A model generated the notes under the pieces. The model worked only from the letters and a program-made list of their open reading frames with translations, ran no database searches and was not told where the DNA came from. A stretch of DNA of 60,000 nt. It comes from Nymphaea colorata (taxonomy: Eukaryota > Streptophyta > Magnoliopsida > Nymphaeales > Nymphaeaceae). Positions 46,504 through 59,363 of this stretch are shown in pieces (the first letter of the stretch is position 1; the number at the start of each line of letters is the position of its first letter). The stretch is taken from the NCBI RefSeq assembly GCF_008831285.2, contig NC_045139.1:8218204-8278203 (forward strand), given 5' to 3'. The translations under genes were made by a program, and so were the position numbers.

Positions 46504-46726
46504 GGTTTCGTTTGATGGTAGGTAAAATTTGGAATGGTAAATTTATCATGCAAAAAAAGTCCATCGTAAAAAGTCGGACATTCCGAGGTTTGATTTTTTG
46601 GAAGGACAAAATTACCTTGATCCATCTAATTCGACAGGATAATTTTCCTTGCGTTTGATTTGAAAATGAAAAGCCATATAAAAATGACAAGTTTCCCTCA
46701 AAATCGTTATGCATCAAACGGGGTCT
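46504..46726. mobile_element. Tourist-like MITE, copy 3
   Basis: The ends ggtttcgtttgatg and gcatcaaacggggtc are inverted repeats. Both flanks are TTA (46501-46503 and 46727-46729), the target site typical of PIF/Harbinger (Tourist) elements. Confidence 0.65.
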
Positions 46727-47649
46727 TAGTGATTAGGTTAAAAATGTTAGCTAATGTTAAAAAATTGGAGCTAGTCTAATTAAATTAAATTAAGGGAGGG
46801 TAGAGTCAGAATTTTTTTTAGGAGGTCCAATAGTATTTTTAAAATTTGTGCAGCGGACGGAACAATATTTTTCAATTTTTTTCAAAAATAAAAGCATAAT
46901 TTTTTTTTTTCAATAACCCCTGCCAGCCCCTCGTTCCCTCTGCCACTAAGTATATTTGGTTTATATTCGTTTTCAAAAATAACGAAGTCAATATGGGCAG
47001 CCTACCCGAGGCGAGTAGTGTGGGCAGTTGCCCACATAAACTCACATAATTTGGTTTATTACATATTAGTCACTCGCAATAGTTTTGCTAACATGAAGGC
47101 TTTAAAATTTGAGTTATTAATTGTTCCATGCATATGCATGAAAAAAGTAAAGCAGATTCATGAATTACTTTTTTAAAAAGTGTTTAATGAATCTTGCAAA
47201 CTTTGATTCTCTTATGTTTTATGTCTAAGGGCCAACCTAGGGAGTGTTCGTATCATTGGAGAAGTTCTTTTTGCTAGATTTTCCAGAAACCTCAATTTGA
47301 TTAAAAAAAATTATAATTTTTTTTAAATATAAAAAAAAAAGACTCAATTTCCAGTTTACATCTAATCCATGTTTTTTTTTTTTTTACAGGACTTCCCTGG
47401 AAGTGAAGATGGTGCCACCTTGAGATGAAAAATCCTGTGATTGAAAACCAGGATTTCTAATTCTTCCAAACACATCACAAAAGGGTCAGTCATTTTACCA
47501 CGGCTTCCTGAGTCACGCTGAAAGGTAAACCAAACAACTGTACCCATTTTCTTTTTAATGAAGGTTGGGGCCAAGCCAACCCCCAAGCAGTCTTCTAGAA
47601 AGGTAAACCAAACAACAATTTTACTGGAACAAGTTAAATGTTGGGCCTG
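46727..47649. other. Intergenic with degenerate element ends
   Basis: About 46800-46950 runs from gagtcagaattttttt to ctctgccac and looks like a diverged copy of the 26632 element. A gtgtgggcagttgcccacat palindromic string lies at about 47018. No gene is seen. Confidence 0.4.
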
Positions 47650-47835
47650 CCAGAAGCAAAGTTACAAAATTTTGGCTAAGGGACCATAGTTATAAATTTT
47701 TTAATTTTTTAAGTGGCAACAATATGTAAATGAATAAAATTTTCTCCAAATATCTATATGAAAATAAGAACTTCTTTGTGAGTTTGTATGAACAATTCCT
47801 CGCACAGTGCCCACACCTGCCTCCACTCTTGCCGC
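47650..47835. repeat. Diverged interspersed repeat, copy 1
   Basis: A stretch with agtggcaacaatatgtaaat and atgaaaataa is shared with about 57920-58090 (gcagcaacaatatgtaaac, acgaaaataa). Confidence 0.45.
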
Positions 47836-50137
47836 TAGTGCGGGCTTTCGCGCCCCTCCATGTTAAAGCAGAAGCCTCCAATTTCATGAAAGTGATGATA
47901 AAATCTGGAATATACTTTCTCAATGTAACAAATGACTTTATCTTGTGGAAGAAGTGAAGTTAATGGGAGTCGATGATCCTCTGCCCACTTTGACAGTGAT
48001 GGATCGCTTCCTCGCACCAACCCCTTTAGGTCTACCGTCACTTTAATTCACACTTCTCATTTCGTACCTGTAACTTTATGAACATGGAAGGAAAATCGTA
48101 TGCATCGGTTCTGATTTATTGATAATCTAATAGTTTTTTATAAGTAAATGTGCCAACGAAATGTCAAGAAAAACAAGTTTAAACAAAAATTATTAACTCG
48201 TCGAAAAAAAAAGTATCGCAATACATAAATCATAGCAGTGATGGAGTTAGAAATTTTTGTTAAGGAACACTCATTCAAAAAAATTATAAACCATGCAAAA
48301 AAAAAAAATGTAGGCATCGTGTGGGCAATTTGACTGTTCGCTCCTCTGCTGCATAGTGCTGTAAATATTGTATCGTACTCTTCATAGTCTCATGTCAGGA
48401 TGCATTGCTTATCACTGCACAGAAACGGCAACGTATATATATATATATAATCACTGCACAGAAACGGCAACGTGTGTATATATATATATATATATGGGAA
48501 ACTTGTATATATGTTAAATGGATAAAAAACAATTTTAATCCTTGAATTTTTCCAGATTAACAATTGAAATGCAAACAAGTAAAAGATGTATAAAATAATA
48601 CTACGATGGCGAAAATATCTAATCTTTTTTTTTTGTTAGGGTGTTTTGAATCCATGAGTCATCAAACTAAAGACCTTAAGTTAAACATAAAGTTTATAAT
48701 TAAGATGCTTATATATCTTTACATATAACTGTAGATATCTGATGTCTATGTATCTTTACTTATACATATAGACGCACTCACGTACCAAAAAAAGAGGAAA
48801 TAATGCTAAATTAATGGCTAAAATGTCTTTGATTCTATATGCGGATGTGATTTTAAAAAGAAAAAAGGAAATTTGTGAGATTTAATAGAACATTTTGGTT
48901 ACACCGACCGACACAGTTGGGACTGGGTACGTGTGAGGCTGCAAGAACACAGTAGTTTAAGAGAATTTATTACTTCTCATCTGCGCTCCATGACGTACGG
49001 TTGCATTAACAAGCCACATGGTCGATTGTTTCCGGGCCGAACCGGGAACCATGTGCTTCTGTTTCACCTCTTTATTCTTTTACCACCAATGACTGGTCAA
49101 CAGACTTCAACACTGCGAACGAGACCCGCTGGCTGCTAACACGACCCAATGTCGGGCATCCGGATCGACCAAGTCCGGATCCGAATCCAGATGAACAGTA
49201 ACCAAGAGCGTCATACCAAATTTATTAGAATTGGTTTCCGAAAGATAAACAGTATGATGGTTTGGGTGTACCAGCATCGTTGAATGACTGGTGAACGGCT
49301 GGTCACAGGATCGAGCGACATAGGTATCAATCCAGTCGGGGTTCTAAATAAAATAGAATGGAAGAACTATTCTGATTATCGACCATTTTCCTGGAGCTCA
49401 AAAGAGTTGAAGGAGCGTTCGAATGTCATGAAATGAGAAAAGGTTAAATTGTAATACACAAAGGCTGCATTCAAAAAATTTAGTGTAAGGAAAAAAAAAG
49501 TCAAGCTATATAACTCGTGTAGTTATAAATGGGGTGAGCGGACTCGATTTAAATATCGCAACGTTCTTGATGTCCACGCCCAGCATTTATAGTGGGTCCA
49601 TGTGATATTGATACAAATTAAATGGTGGGTCGTGGGTAGAAAAAGAGATCGACCGACCCAGTAGTTCCCTTTCCGTTATTTTGACGTTTTTTTCAATTTC
49701 AAGTTAAACATTGAAAATTTTCTTTGGTCTTCCCTCATCAACAAATCCGTAAACCGATACATGATCCATAAAAAGGATCCAGACTTTTGAAGCTCGAGAA
49801 ACCTGGCTTTCTCAGCAGTTCCAGTGATGTCTAGATCCAAATGAATATCCATATTGGGCGATAAACTTTCCCATGTTTTTGTCCTAACACAAGAATCTAA
49901 AATAAAAATAATTAAATAAAATGGTTTGACAAACAATAATTCACTGTTCAACTCTTTAAAACTGATAATAAATGGTAGATTTTGAATGAAATTTTCAAAG
50001 ACTCATCTACTGACATTAGTTTTTGATATCGATGATAGAAATGCCTCTTTTAAAGACAAAAACAAAATTCATGGACTTGGAAAGAGTGGTTTGTGATGTA
50101 TTTTTTACTATTTCATACTGACATTTTATATGATAAT
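47836..50137. other. Intergenic, no gene seen
   Basis: A short duplication containing cactgcacagaaacggcaac occurs at about 48413 and 48451, each followed by AT repeats (48436-48449, 48476-48495). No gene or RNA is recognised. Confidence 0.4.
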
Positions 50138-50402
50138 GGTGGATTCAGAATTTTCAGGTTAAAGGACATTTATTTCAAAAACATATATACCTTCAAAAAC
50201 ACCAATATATATATATATATATATATATTATAAAATTTTAAAACAATTTCATTTAACTTATGTAAAAAATTTTGAAAAATTATATTTTGAACATTGTTAA
50301 AATTTTGAAATGATTGTTTGACTTCATTAATATAAATGAGAAGGTATCAATATGAAAATAAGAAAATGTTGTAAGGGTTAGTGCTCATGCTAGCTCTGCC
50401 AC
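50138..50402. mobile_element. Diverged element with GTGGATTCAGAA / GCTCTGCCAC ends
   Basis: The ends ggtggattcagaattttcag and gctagctctgccac form an imperfect inverted repeat of the same type as 26632-26766. The core is AT-rich and includes an (AT)n run (50205-50228). Confidence 0.4.
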
Positions 50403-52192
50403 TTCTCCATCAGCAAGTGGTTCATTGAGAATTTATCTTAAAAGTGGAGGCTTTATTTGTTAACTTGAAAAGTAAACCTGTGATTTGTTATTTGCTTAAA
50501 TGTTGAGTTCCCTTTTATAATTTTTCCAAAGCTAATTTTACCGGAACCGAATCCAAATCCAGCATGTATTGAAACTGAAGAACCGCAAGCGGACCAAAGT
50601 AAAGCGCAACCAGGCAGAGCAATCCAAAAATCACAAATAAATGGATCAACCCGGATAACGCCTGTGGATCCGGGACCTGGACCCGAAATTGGCCCGGTGT
50701 CTAAATTAATTTAAATATTAAAAAAATGGTGGCAGTCGAAAACGTTATACTTAAACATGTGCACGTGCCGCCAGCTGGGGGCACTTGAATTTCAACAACG
50801 GAACTCGGAGCGATCCGGTTCAGAAGGCGAAACGAGTCTTCATTAACTCGTCCCGGTCCGAGAAAGAATTTGAAAAATAAAAAACAAAATTTAGCCGTTA
50901 AAAGTTTCAATCGAGGCAAGAATGAAGATATTCTGACCTTTTCTGAAAAAGAAAAAGGTGATGGCCTTTTCCGTAAATTGTCTGGTTTCAGCGCCCTAAT
51001 TCAGAGTGGTATGCTTCCGCTCCTGTCGGCTGACACCTACCGTATTGCCAGCAAAACAGTACTAAAAGTGGCTCCTAATCCCTTTCACAAGTCTCCGATA
51101 CGATACGAGGCCCCACTGGGTTTAATCGATTTAACCTGGACCGATACACATCGTATCGGCTTATGCATTGATAAAAGATGATTAAACAATCGGGATTTGG
51201 CATTTAAATTTAATTTAACTAATTTATGCAGCATAGAACCTAATGTTAAAAAGATTGTTGTAGTTATGTTTGTTTCGGGACGGAGAAGATACCAATGAAC
51301 TAAGTATTGCACATCTACTGGTTTGTTTTGTTTGGTTCATTGTGCAGATGAAATTCAATGTATTTTCGCAGTTTTGTGTATTGAATGCAAGCATTTGAAG
51401 TTTGGAAATTGAATGAATCGGTCAATCTAGGGATTCAGCTATAAAAAACTTGCTACATTAATTTTAAAATAAAGGAAGGCAATTTTAACAAATATTTTTT
51501 TAAAACAAACTAGCTAAAGTTTGAGGCAGGTGCACCGCTATATAGGCCTATGAATGGAATCAAATAAATGCATTTCATTGATAGTCGAGTTGAAAAAAAT
51601 TCAACTTGCAACCTTGAGATTATTAAACTCCATGACTAACACCCTCATAATCGTTCCTAGAGCTTACTGGGCTGACTGGTACTTAAAGAATTAGTCTCGA
51701 TCAAATGGAGTTGGAATATTGGTTTGAAAAGACGAGAAATGTACAAAGAAGATCAGAAAAACTTGGACAAAGTTCATCTGAAACAATGAAGTAACAGAAC
51801 AAGTGAAAGTTTTCCAGGCGCTGCCAAGAATCCAAAAAACAGAAGCAACAGTAATGTTTCTAATGAATATGGAAGATAGATTCAATTTATCTCAAGAAAA
51901 AAGAGTTCTGATTTCCAGCAAAACGAAGAGGACGACCCTTTATTTCACAGCTTTTGGTTTCTCGTTGATGACCTGTTGAACAGAGCTGTCTCGGTGTCGG
52001 GAACCGGTCACCGTCAAAAGCAGGAAAAAAGAAAACAACAAAAAAGATTGTCCCTGAACCAGCAGTTCTCGTCTCGTTCTCATCTCTCTCTCTCTCTCCA
52101 GTATACAAGTGAAACCCAGCAAGAGTGCAGAGTACAGCGCACTCTCTCTTTCTCTCTCAGCGCTCTCTCTCTTCTTTCTCTCTCTGTGTGTG
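50403..52192. other. Intergenic and upstream region of the kinase gene
   Basis: A stretch at about 51090-51165 is rich in GATACG strings (cgatacgatacgagg, cgatacacatcgtatcgg), like the 35180 element. From 52080 to 52190 the sequence is dominated by CT runs, typical of plant core promoters and leaders. No clear TATA box was identified. Confidence 0.4.
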
Positions 52193-52215
52193 ATGCAATG
52201 AGCCCACTGTGGTGA
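52193..52215 (+). promoter_or_regulatory. Two overlapping minimal uORFs before the kinase start
   Basis: ATG at 52193 opens ATG CAA TGA. ATG at 52198 opens five codons (MSPLW) and stops at 52213-52215. Both close 47-62 bases before the main start at 52263. If the leader includes them they would be expected to lower translation of the kinase. Confidence 0.5.
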
Positions 52216-52262
52216 GTGGTTGGTACAGAGACAAGGAAGCAGAAGCGGCAGGAGCAGAAGCA

Positions 52263-55048
52263 ATGGGGTTCTACAACGGCAGCGTCATCAACGACCAGCT
52301 GTCCAGGCGAACTTCCATCTTTGGCCTCAGGCTGTGGATGGTGCTCGGCATCTCAGTCGGATCCGCCATCGTCCTCCTTCTCTTCCTTTTCTCCCTCTGG
52401 TTCACCTCCCGCCGGAGCAGCGGCGACGAGGAGGACCGCCGTTCCTCCTCAAAGAACAAGACAATTCCGCTCTCTAACCACCACATCCGTGACAACAGCT
52501 GTCGCCATTCTCCACCCAGCAGCAAACCCGTCATTCCCAAAGTCTGCAAGGAGATCCAGGAGATCAGAATCGACCATACCCAGAAGCCCGTTTCAGAAAA
52601 CAAGCCGCTTCTCCAAGTTTTGGCTCTGCCTGCTCCGGATTCCGGCCCCCAGCAAACGTCCAGCGAGGCCGACGACCTCGGTGCTCGCAACGGGATCCAT
52701 GTTGACATCGGTAAGGAGAACCGGATCACCTTTCCGGAGCTACCGCCGACAACTTCTTCCCACGCCAGCGGCGAGAGCCGGTCGACCGCCGATCCGGCGG
52801 CGGCTCCCTCCACGCCGGAGGTCTCCCACCTCGGCTGGGGGCATTGGTACACCCTGCGTGATCTTGAGGTCGCCACCAACTTCTTCGCTGACGAGAACGT
52901 GATCGGCGAGGGCGGCTACGGCATCGTCTACCGCGGGGTCCTGCAGGACAACACTTCGGTTGCCGTCAAGAATCTGCTTAACAACAGGCACGACATTTCT
53001 TCTTCTCCTCCTTCTTTGTCAAAGAATGCTGACTGTTGAGGGGTTTGAATATGATTTGGGTCTTTGGTTACTCTCACTGTGCTAGATAAATGGGTTTGGA
53101 TAAGGAATTCTTTCCATTTCTGCAACTTCTCTATCCCAATTCTTGGGACAGTTCTCGCATGCATCCAAACCCCTCTTCGCATCCACATAAGACACAAGAC
53201 TACGACTGTTAGACCTTTTCATACATCAAATTTTTGTTTGTGGAGATCATGCTCCGTTAATGGTGGAAGTTCGTTTGTCTATTCATTTAGGACCAGTAGA
53301 CTGAAAAGTACCTTAATGTCGTATCTGCCAATGAAGAAAAGTATCAAAACAAACAAATCTGAGTTTTGCCTTTCTTCGTTGTCACGATCTGTTACTGAAT
53401 TGGAGTTTACGTTTTCATGATCTCTCTGCAGAGGACAAGCAGAAAGAGAGTTTAAAGTCGAAGTGGAAGCTATCGGGCGGGTTCGGCATAAGAATTTAGT
53501 GAGGTTACTTGGCTATTGCGCGGAAGGAGCTCATAGGTGACGCCGATCGATCATCTTGTTCTTACGGAACCTCCATCCTCTCTTTTGAATGTGACTTTGA
53601 TAAACTATGCAGCCTGTTGGTTGTTGCTCCTCTTTTCCTGATGATATAATTTGCTTTGTGATTGTCAGGTTGCTTGTTTATGAATATTTGGACAACGGGA
53701 ATTTGGAACAATGGCTTCATGGGGATGTAGGGGCCTGCAGCCCTTTAACATGGGACATTCGGATGAACATTATACTGGGGACTGCAAAAGGGTACAATAG
53801 ATCATACTGATTTTCAAGTAAAAATTTGCTTTCCTTTGATTGCCTCACTGCTTTTTCTAACTGAAGCTTCTCAACCACGGTACAGGCTGATGTACCTTCA
53901 TGAGGGACTTGAGCCTAAGGTTGTTCATCGTGATGTTAAGTCGAGTAACATATTGCTGGACAAGCAATGGAACGCTAAGGTCTCTGATTTTGGCCTTGCC
54001 AAGCTTTTGGGCTCTGAGAGGAGCTATGTCACAACTCGTGTGATGGGGACATTTGGGTACGATCCATTATGGTTCATTCTGCCACCAATTCCCTTTGTTT
54101 TTCCTCTAATAGGATTCAGTCTCACAAATTTGTCGTGGCAATGGGTCATGCAGGTATGTGGCTCCTGAATATGCAAGCACAGGAATGTTGAATGAAAGGA
54201 GTGATGTATATAGTTTTGGAATCCTTATAATGGAGGTCATCTCTGGGAGAACCCCTGTTGATTACAGCAGGCCGCCTGGAGAGGTTGCTTCCTTGTTCTT
54301 GGAAGAAAACATCTTTTCCTCCCCTTCGATTTTTCAGTTCATCATCTTGACTGATTGAATTAAAAATTTTCTGTTTTTATTTTGGATATTGGTCCTTTGA
54401 ATATCAGGTCAACCTGGTTGAGTGGCTCAAAACTATGGTGGCGAATAGGAATTCCGAGGGAGTGGTGGATCCTAAATTGGTTGAGAAGCCTTCCTCAAGA
54501 GCGTTAAAGAGAGCCCTCTTGGTTGCTCTTCGCTGTGTAGATCCAGATGCATCAAAGAGGCCGAAAATGGGGCATGTTATTCACATGCTTGAAGTCGATG
54601 ATTTTCCCTACCGTGATGTAATGCTGCTTTCAACATGCTTATAGTTCCTCCAATTTGAGTCATGATCCTTTTGCTTTCTATTATCTGCTTGCATTCCGCA
54701 TACTTGACTGTGCAGAGCCATGGACCGTGTGCTAAACATATTTCCTTTGTTTTACTAACTCTGAAGCTGGATTCTGTATTATTCGACCGTTCGTCATTCA
54801 CCTTGTCCATTTAAAGGAATGGAAAAATAGTGTAAAGGATTGAATGCAGTTCACATCTTTCTACCGTCCGCTTATTTTCCCTCCTTACTTTTTCTGTGAC
54901 ATAGGATCGTCGAGTTGCACGGGAACCAGGGCGATATGTTAACAGCCTACGGACAATAGAGAAGAATGCAACTGACTCTGGTGATGGCAGTGAAAACATA
55001 AACCAAGAGAACTACAGGTGGAGAAGACAGTCAGTGCCTGCTAAATAA
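52263..55048 (+). CDS. Membrane-anchored receptor-like Ser/Thr kinase, At1g01540/RLCK-V type
   Basis: It is a protein kinase of the plant RLK/Pelle family; its substrate is unknown. Exons are 52263-52987, 53432-53536, 53669-53791, 53886-54056, 54154-54283, 54408-54617 and 54905-55048, giving 535 aa. A single membrane segment (about residues 23-47, [19 protein letters not shown]) follows a short N-terminus without an ectodomain. A Ser/Pro-rich linker leads to [20 protein letters not shown]. Kinase motifs are GEGGYGIV (215-222), VAVK with Lys236, HRDVKSSN (332-339, an RD kinase), DFG (352-354) and APE (378-380). The tail is [15 protein letters not shown]. All introns are GT-AG except the first, 52988-53431, where the exon phase requires AG/GCACGA, a GC donor. 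The ATG at 52263 gives the short N-terminus usual in this family. Exon 1 is much richer in GC than the later exons. Confidence 0.93.
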
Positions 55049-57110
55049 TTGTTTGTGTGCAGTTTGCAGCATCTAATCTACGAAACTGCCAGGTCAATGG
55101 CAATATTTTGTTTGTTTTTCTTTTCATTTTTTCGTTTTATTTTCTTGGTTTTTTCTGTTCTACCATTTCTAAATATCTTATACAGTTATTCTGTACATGA
55201 TGTAGCAATCATAGGTTAATGCAATTTGTTTTCTAGGTGAACTTCTCTGTGTGCATAATATGCAGGTAGGATTCCCTTGTTGGAATCTTGGTATCTGCCT
55301 TTCATAATTGGGGTTACATGATTGGACCTCAGTCTGTTGTTTTAGATATTTGAATTAAGATAAGATGGCTGCCATTTGGCTTATACTCATGTGCTGCAAT
55401 GGTTCCTTTCATCAGCATACTGCATGGCAGAAACTTTCAATTATACTCAGCCAGACCATACTGTATTTTCTTATCGAAGTTGTAAGAAAAATGAAGTAGA
55501 TGTAAATTAGATTCTCATGTCATAAGCTGGAGCGGACTTCCAATGAATGATGGGAGCTTGAATATGTGCGAATTTCCATCTATTTCTTGTAGATGTGAAT
55601 TTTTGCTCTTTGTTTCAAAATGTTTCTAGCTTCTCTTGGATTGTGGATTGATAATCAAAGGATTATTTAGTGCCCAGGTTGGTTTGCCCATCCGGCATGT
55701 TGGTGTGTCATCGTTTCGTGTATTTATTAGTCTCCTCACTCCTGTTAACGACAATTTGCAAAAAAAGGGCGCGGAGAAGCCCGTTTAGGCCAATAATTTT
55801 GCCGAAAAACTTGTCTCTTGTTCTTAAGACAGAGCAGATGATCCATCCAACGGCTATTTACCATACTCGTTGGCTTCTAGTGTCGCCCACAGGGCCAAAG
55901 CATGTGAATCCAACAAGATTTTCTCGCCATGCACTGTGTCATGGTTTCCAACGTCATAACCTGCTCAAGAACTCCATCGGAATGCATTCTTATGCCTTCA
56001 TATTGATCAATAGACAAACGGAAGTCCCCCCAACTCTCTCTCTCTCTATCTCCCTCTCTCTCATACGCACACACACACAAGGGTATAGCTGGTCGGGCGG
56101 AGGGACGTGAGATGAAGACTCTTCCTTGTGCTGTTGACATGGTTACGGTCGAGTGCCCCAAGAATTTGAGAATGTAGTGCATTTTTGTAAGTGCTCTTTG
56201 ACAGCAAACAGAGTTCCATGGAATCACATGATATTTGTTTAGTTCATAAGTTGAGCCAATAAATTTCCTACTAATGAAAGGAAAAGAGCCAAGAGGAAAA
56301 GTTGGTACTACCTGCTATGTGGCACATGATCACATCAATTGAGAGAGAGAGAGAGAGAGAGAGGATGGATGGATGATGACAAGGCAGGAGGGAGGCTCTC
56401 TGCATTCCTGCTTTCGCATGGGCCAACGGTTGGAAGTGCTGTGGTTTCAGCAATGGAAAAAGGAGCCGTTGTAGCAGAGAAAGCAACGGTGGGCCATGGA
56501 ATACATCTTTTTCGCAGGTCAGCCTTCCTTTTCATTTGCGTTGGATTAAAACCTTTCAAGTTAATTTACTTAAGCTGAAACAATTAAAAGCCTTGTCTGG
56601 TCAGTAAAGGTGCAGTTGGTACTTACTACATATTTGAAATCCATAGATATTTTTAGTTGATGTGGAAAAAAATTCCATGTTTCACCAAACTAAGGATCGT
56701 AGACTACACTTAAAATCCTTAGTTTACCTTTTTGCATTAAGAAAAAGTCGAATTTAAGATGGAAGTAAAGAGAAAGTCTGATCTTAAATCTATGATTCTG
56801 AAATCAACTGCACCCTAGAAATAGATCCAATGCGTAAAAATAATTTCATGCCAAGAGACAGCACACATTCCACACGAACTCCTTAGCAAAAGCAACATAT
56901 ATTAAACATGTACCTTCTTTGTTGTATTCGAATCATTTCGAAAGCTCGGGAGCTTTCTTTAGGTAACTTTTGATTAGATAGGACTGGGAAACCCTGTGAT
57001 AGAGAGAAGATGAAGAAAAAAGGACAATTACCAAAGCGAATTATAAACATGAATCTTAGGATGAGAAGCAAAAACTCTAGACCTTCTGTCAAAAATTACG
57101 CGTTCAATGT
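55049..57110. other. Kinase 3' flank and intergenic DNA, no gene seen
   Basis: A (GA)n tract at 56341-56363 creates an open frame that continues into about 45 ordinary codons (GWMDDDKAGGRLSAFLLSHG), which I do not recognise. CT and CA runs lie at 56033-56080. Confidence 0.4.
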
Positions 57111-57240
57111 TTAGATTTGCAAAGTGGGAAAGCGGATACCGTCGAAACAGATGTTGACATTGCTAATTCTCAAGAAAAAGTCTCCTTTGAAGAAGAAAGA
57201 AGCGTAACAAAGAAGCGATCGTCTTTGGAGGGGCCCCATC
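57111..57240 (+). other. Exon-like fragment, unrecognised
   Basis: A stretch coding for SGKADTVETDVDIANSQEKV and then SFEEERSVTKKRSSLEGP has the charged composition of real protein, unlike its surroundings. It has no obvious partner exons, so it could be a captured fragment. Confidence 0.25.
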
Positions 57241-58089
57241 TTCAGTACTGTTGTGCTTGGCAGCATCCTCTCATCATCTCTCCTTCTCTCTCTTCAATAA
57301 TGCTCACCAAAAGTTTGACACATTTAATTGCATTTTTTGTTACTTTATAAACTTGCACATACCTAATCTTTTGTTAAACATTGAATATATATATGTATAT
57401 GTTCATGTTTGCTTGCATCATTCTCATGTACTTAGAAACAGAAATTTTGGTTTAAATACTACAGGGAATTGTAACATAAAATTTTAATTCGATTCCAGTT
57501 TAAGGGAGAAATTACGAGTCTAAAATCAAACTTTCAGACCATCAAAGGCCCCCTAAAAGTATGGCTATCATCAATTGCGGGGCCAGAAATCTCTAGCAGG
57601 CACACTAAGGCTTACCTGGCCGGTCCAGTGGGAGCAGCTCACTGAACCCCAGTTCATTTCCCATTCAGAGTTTGCAGGCCTGTGTGGGCAATTGCCCACA
57701 TGGAGGGCCCTCTTATATGTAGCACTCCACTGCCCATTACAGGTATAGTTAGTTTGTAGGGAATGGACATTTTCTGAAGGAGTCAGATTCCATGTGCATT
57801 GCCACTGGAACAACAAGGGGAAGAGTAGAATTGCAGTTGGGTCTTTATCCATTTGGAATTGAGGAATGGAGATCTAGGAAATCAAGAGGCCAAACATTGA
57901 GGGGATGGGTGCTCAACAAATTTTGTTTAAGGGGCATCTAATTATATAATTTTAAAATTTTAAGCAGCAACAATATGTAAACGAAAAAAAAAAAAAAACT
58001 GTTATGAAATATCAATACGAAAATAAACTTTTTTTTTGGGCTGTGTGGGTAATTGCCTGCACATTGGCCACACCAGTCTTTGCCCCTGC
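57241..58089. repeat. Intergenic; diverged interspersed repeats
   Basis: About 57660-57700 carries gtgtgggcaattgcccacat, a near-perfect short palindrome also seen at 47018. About 57920-58089 is the relative of 47650-47835. No gene is seen. Confidence 0.45.
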
Positions 58090-58400
58090 AGGGCTGTGCA
58101 TGAGCCAAGTCGTGCTTGATCTCGGTCTGCAGCTAGACTCAACTGGACTCATATCTTGCTCGGCTCGACCTTGAGTCGAGCGGTACAAGGTCAACTCAAG
58201 CTTGATTCAGTACACCGAGTCTTAAACGACTCATTTAAGTTCATTTATCAACTCTTCATTTGACTTGATCTCTTCACTTGGTTTAAGTTTGGAAATTACA
58301 AAAAAAGACATAAATTAAACTAGCTTGCTCGAGTTTATCGAGTCGAGTTCATGTAACTCGAAGTTGACTGATTTATAAACTTGAGTTTTCAGTTAAACTT
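58090..58400. repeat. CTCGA-rich repeat, third locus
   Basis: It starts gcagggctgtgcatgagcca and carries strings such as ctcgagtttatcgagtcgag. It is similar in character to 5080-5765 and 27368-27852. The borders are unclear. Confidence 0.45.
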
Positions 58401-59363
58401 GAGCGCCACTTGAATTTCTCAGTGGTTTATTTCTTTATGTCTAAAATACCATTTCTTCATTCATCTCCGGATCCACCTGAAATGACATTTGATCTGCTCT
58501 TATATATGTTAAACGTAATTCCTTCATTTCCTTCAAATGTTGGCACACGCAAGGCCACCACGGCATTCAATCTATTTTTTTTATCTCCCTGAGAATCGTA
58601 CGTTTGTAACAACAGGGACAGAATTTCTTCAGTTCCAATCGACCGTCGAATCTTTTGAGTAATCTATCCGGAAATGTTTACAAACTAATTGATCCGAACC
58701 GAGTGAGTTCAAGTCGAGCTTGACTAGTCGATCATTTTGATGATGGATGGTTCATTAGGCAATAGGAATCTCTTTCACTTTCAAGCACCGCTCAAACTCG
58801 ATCGACATCTTTTAGAACCTTTTGCTATGTTCATTTAGAACCTTTAGCAACAAAAAAATGACATCTGATTGGATTCAGATTCATATTTAAATATACATCT
58901 GATTAGATTTGAATTCAGACTTTGTCAGATTTAGTTTTAAACAAATAACTTATATCCACTGCTCCCACATTCTAAAAATCGGCCAGATTGAGTTAAAATT
59001 TTGATTTGGATCACCAAATGTGAAATTGGAATTCGGATTTAGATTTGGATATGACTTTTCTTTGTTTGTATTCAAATCTGAAGTCAAATCTGAGTATGTG
59101 AATATTCGAAAAAGTATCCATTCACATGCCAAAGTCATGCTTACCTCGTCCTATGGTTACTTGAACTCTGGATATTGTATGTACATGGTAGAAACATGCA
59201 TGGCCGTTTGTTAATGATCAGCATGTTGATTTCTTCAAGCAAAGCATATGAAAAACAGATGCAGGCCCAATACATGTTGGATGTGAGAGAGATTATTGAA
59301 TTGGAATTTAGAGTTTTAGATCGATATTCTTGAATTATCTTTCTGTGAGCTGCACACCCACCG
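58401..59363. other. Intergenic, no gene seen
   Basis: Nothing recognisable before the plastid-derived segment begins. Confidence 0.4.

Noticed and set aside
52209-52262. Kinase start upstream of 52263
   Set aside because: The extension begins with GTG, not ATG; the first in-frame ATG is 52263 and fits the family.
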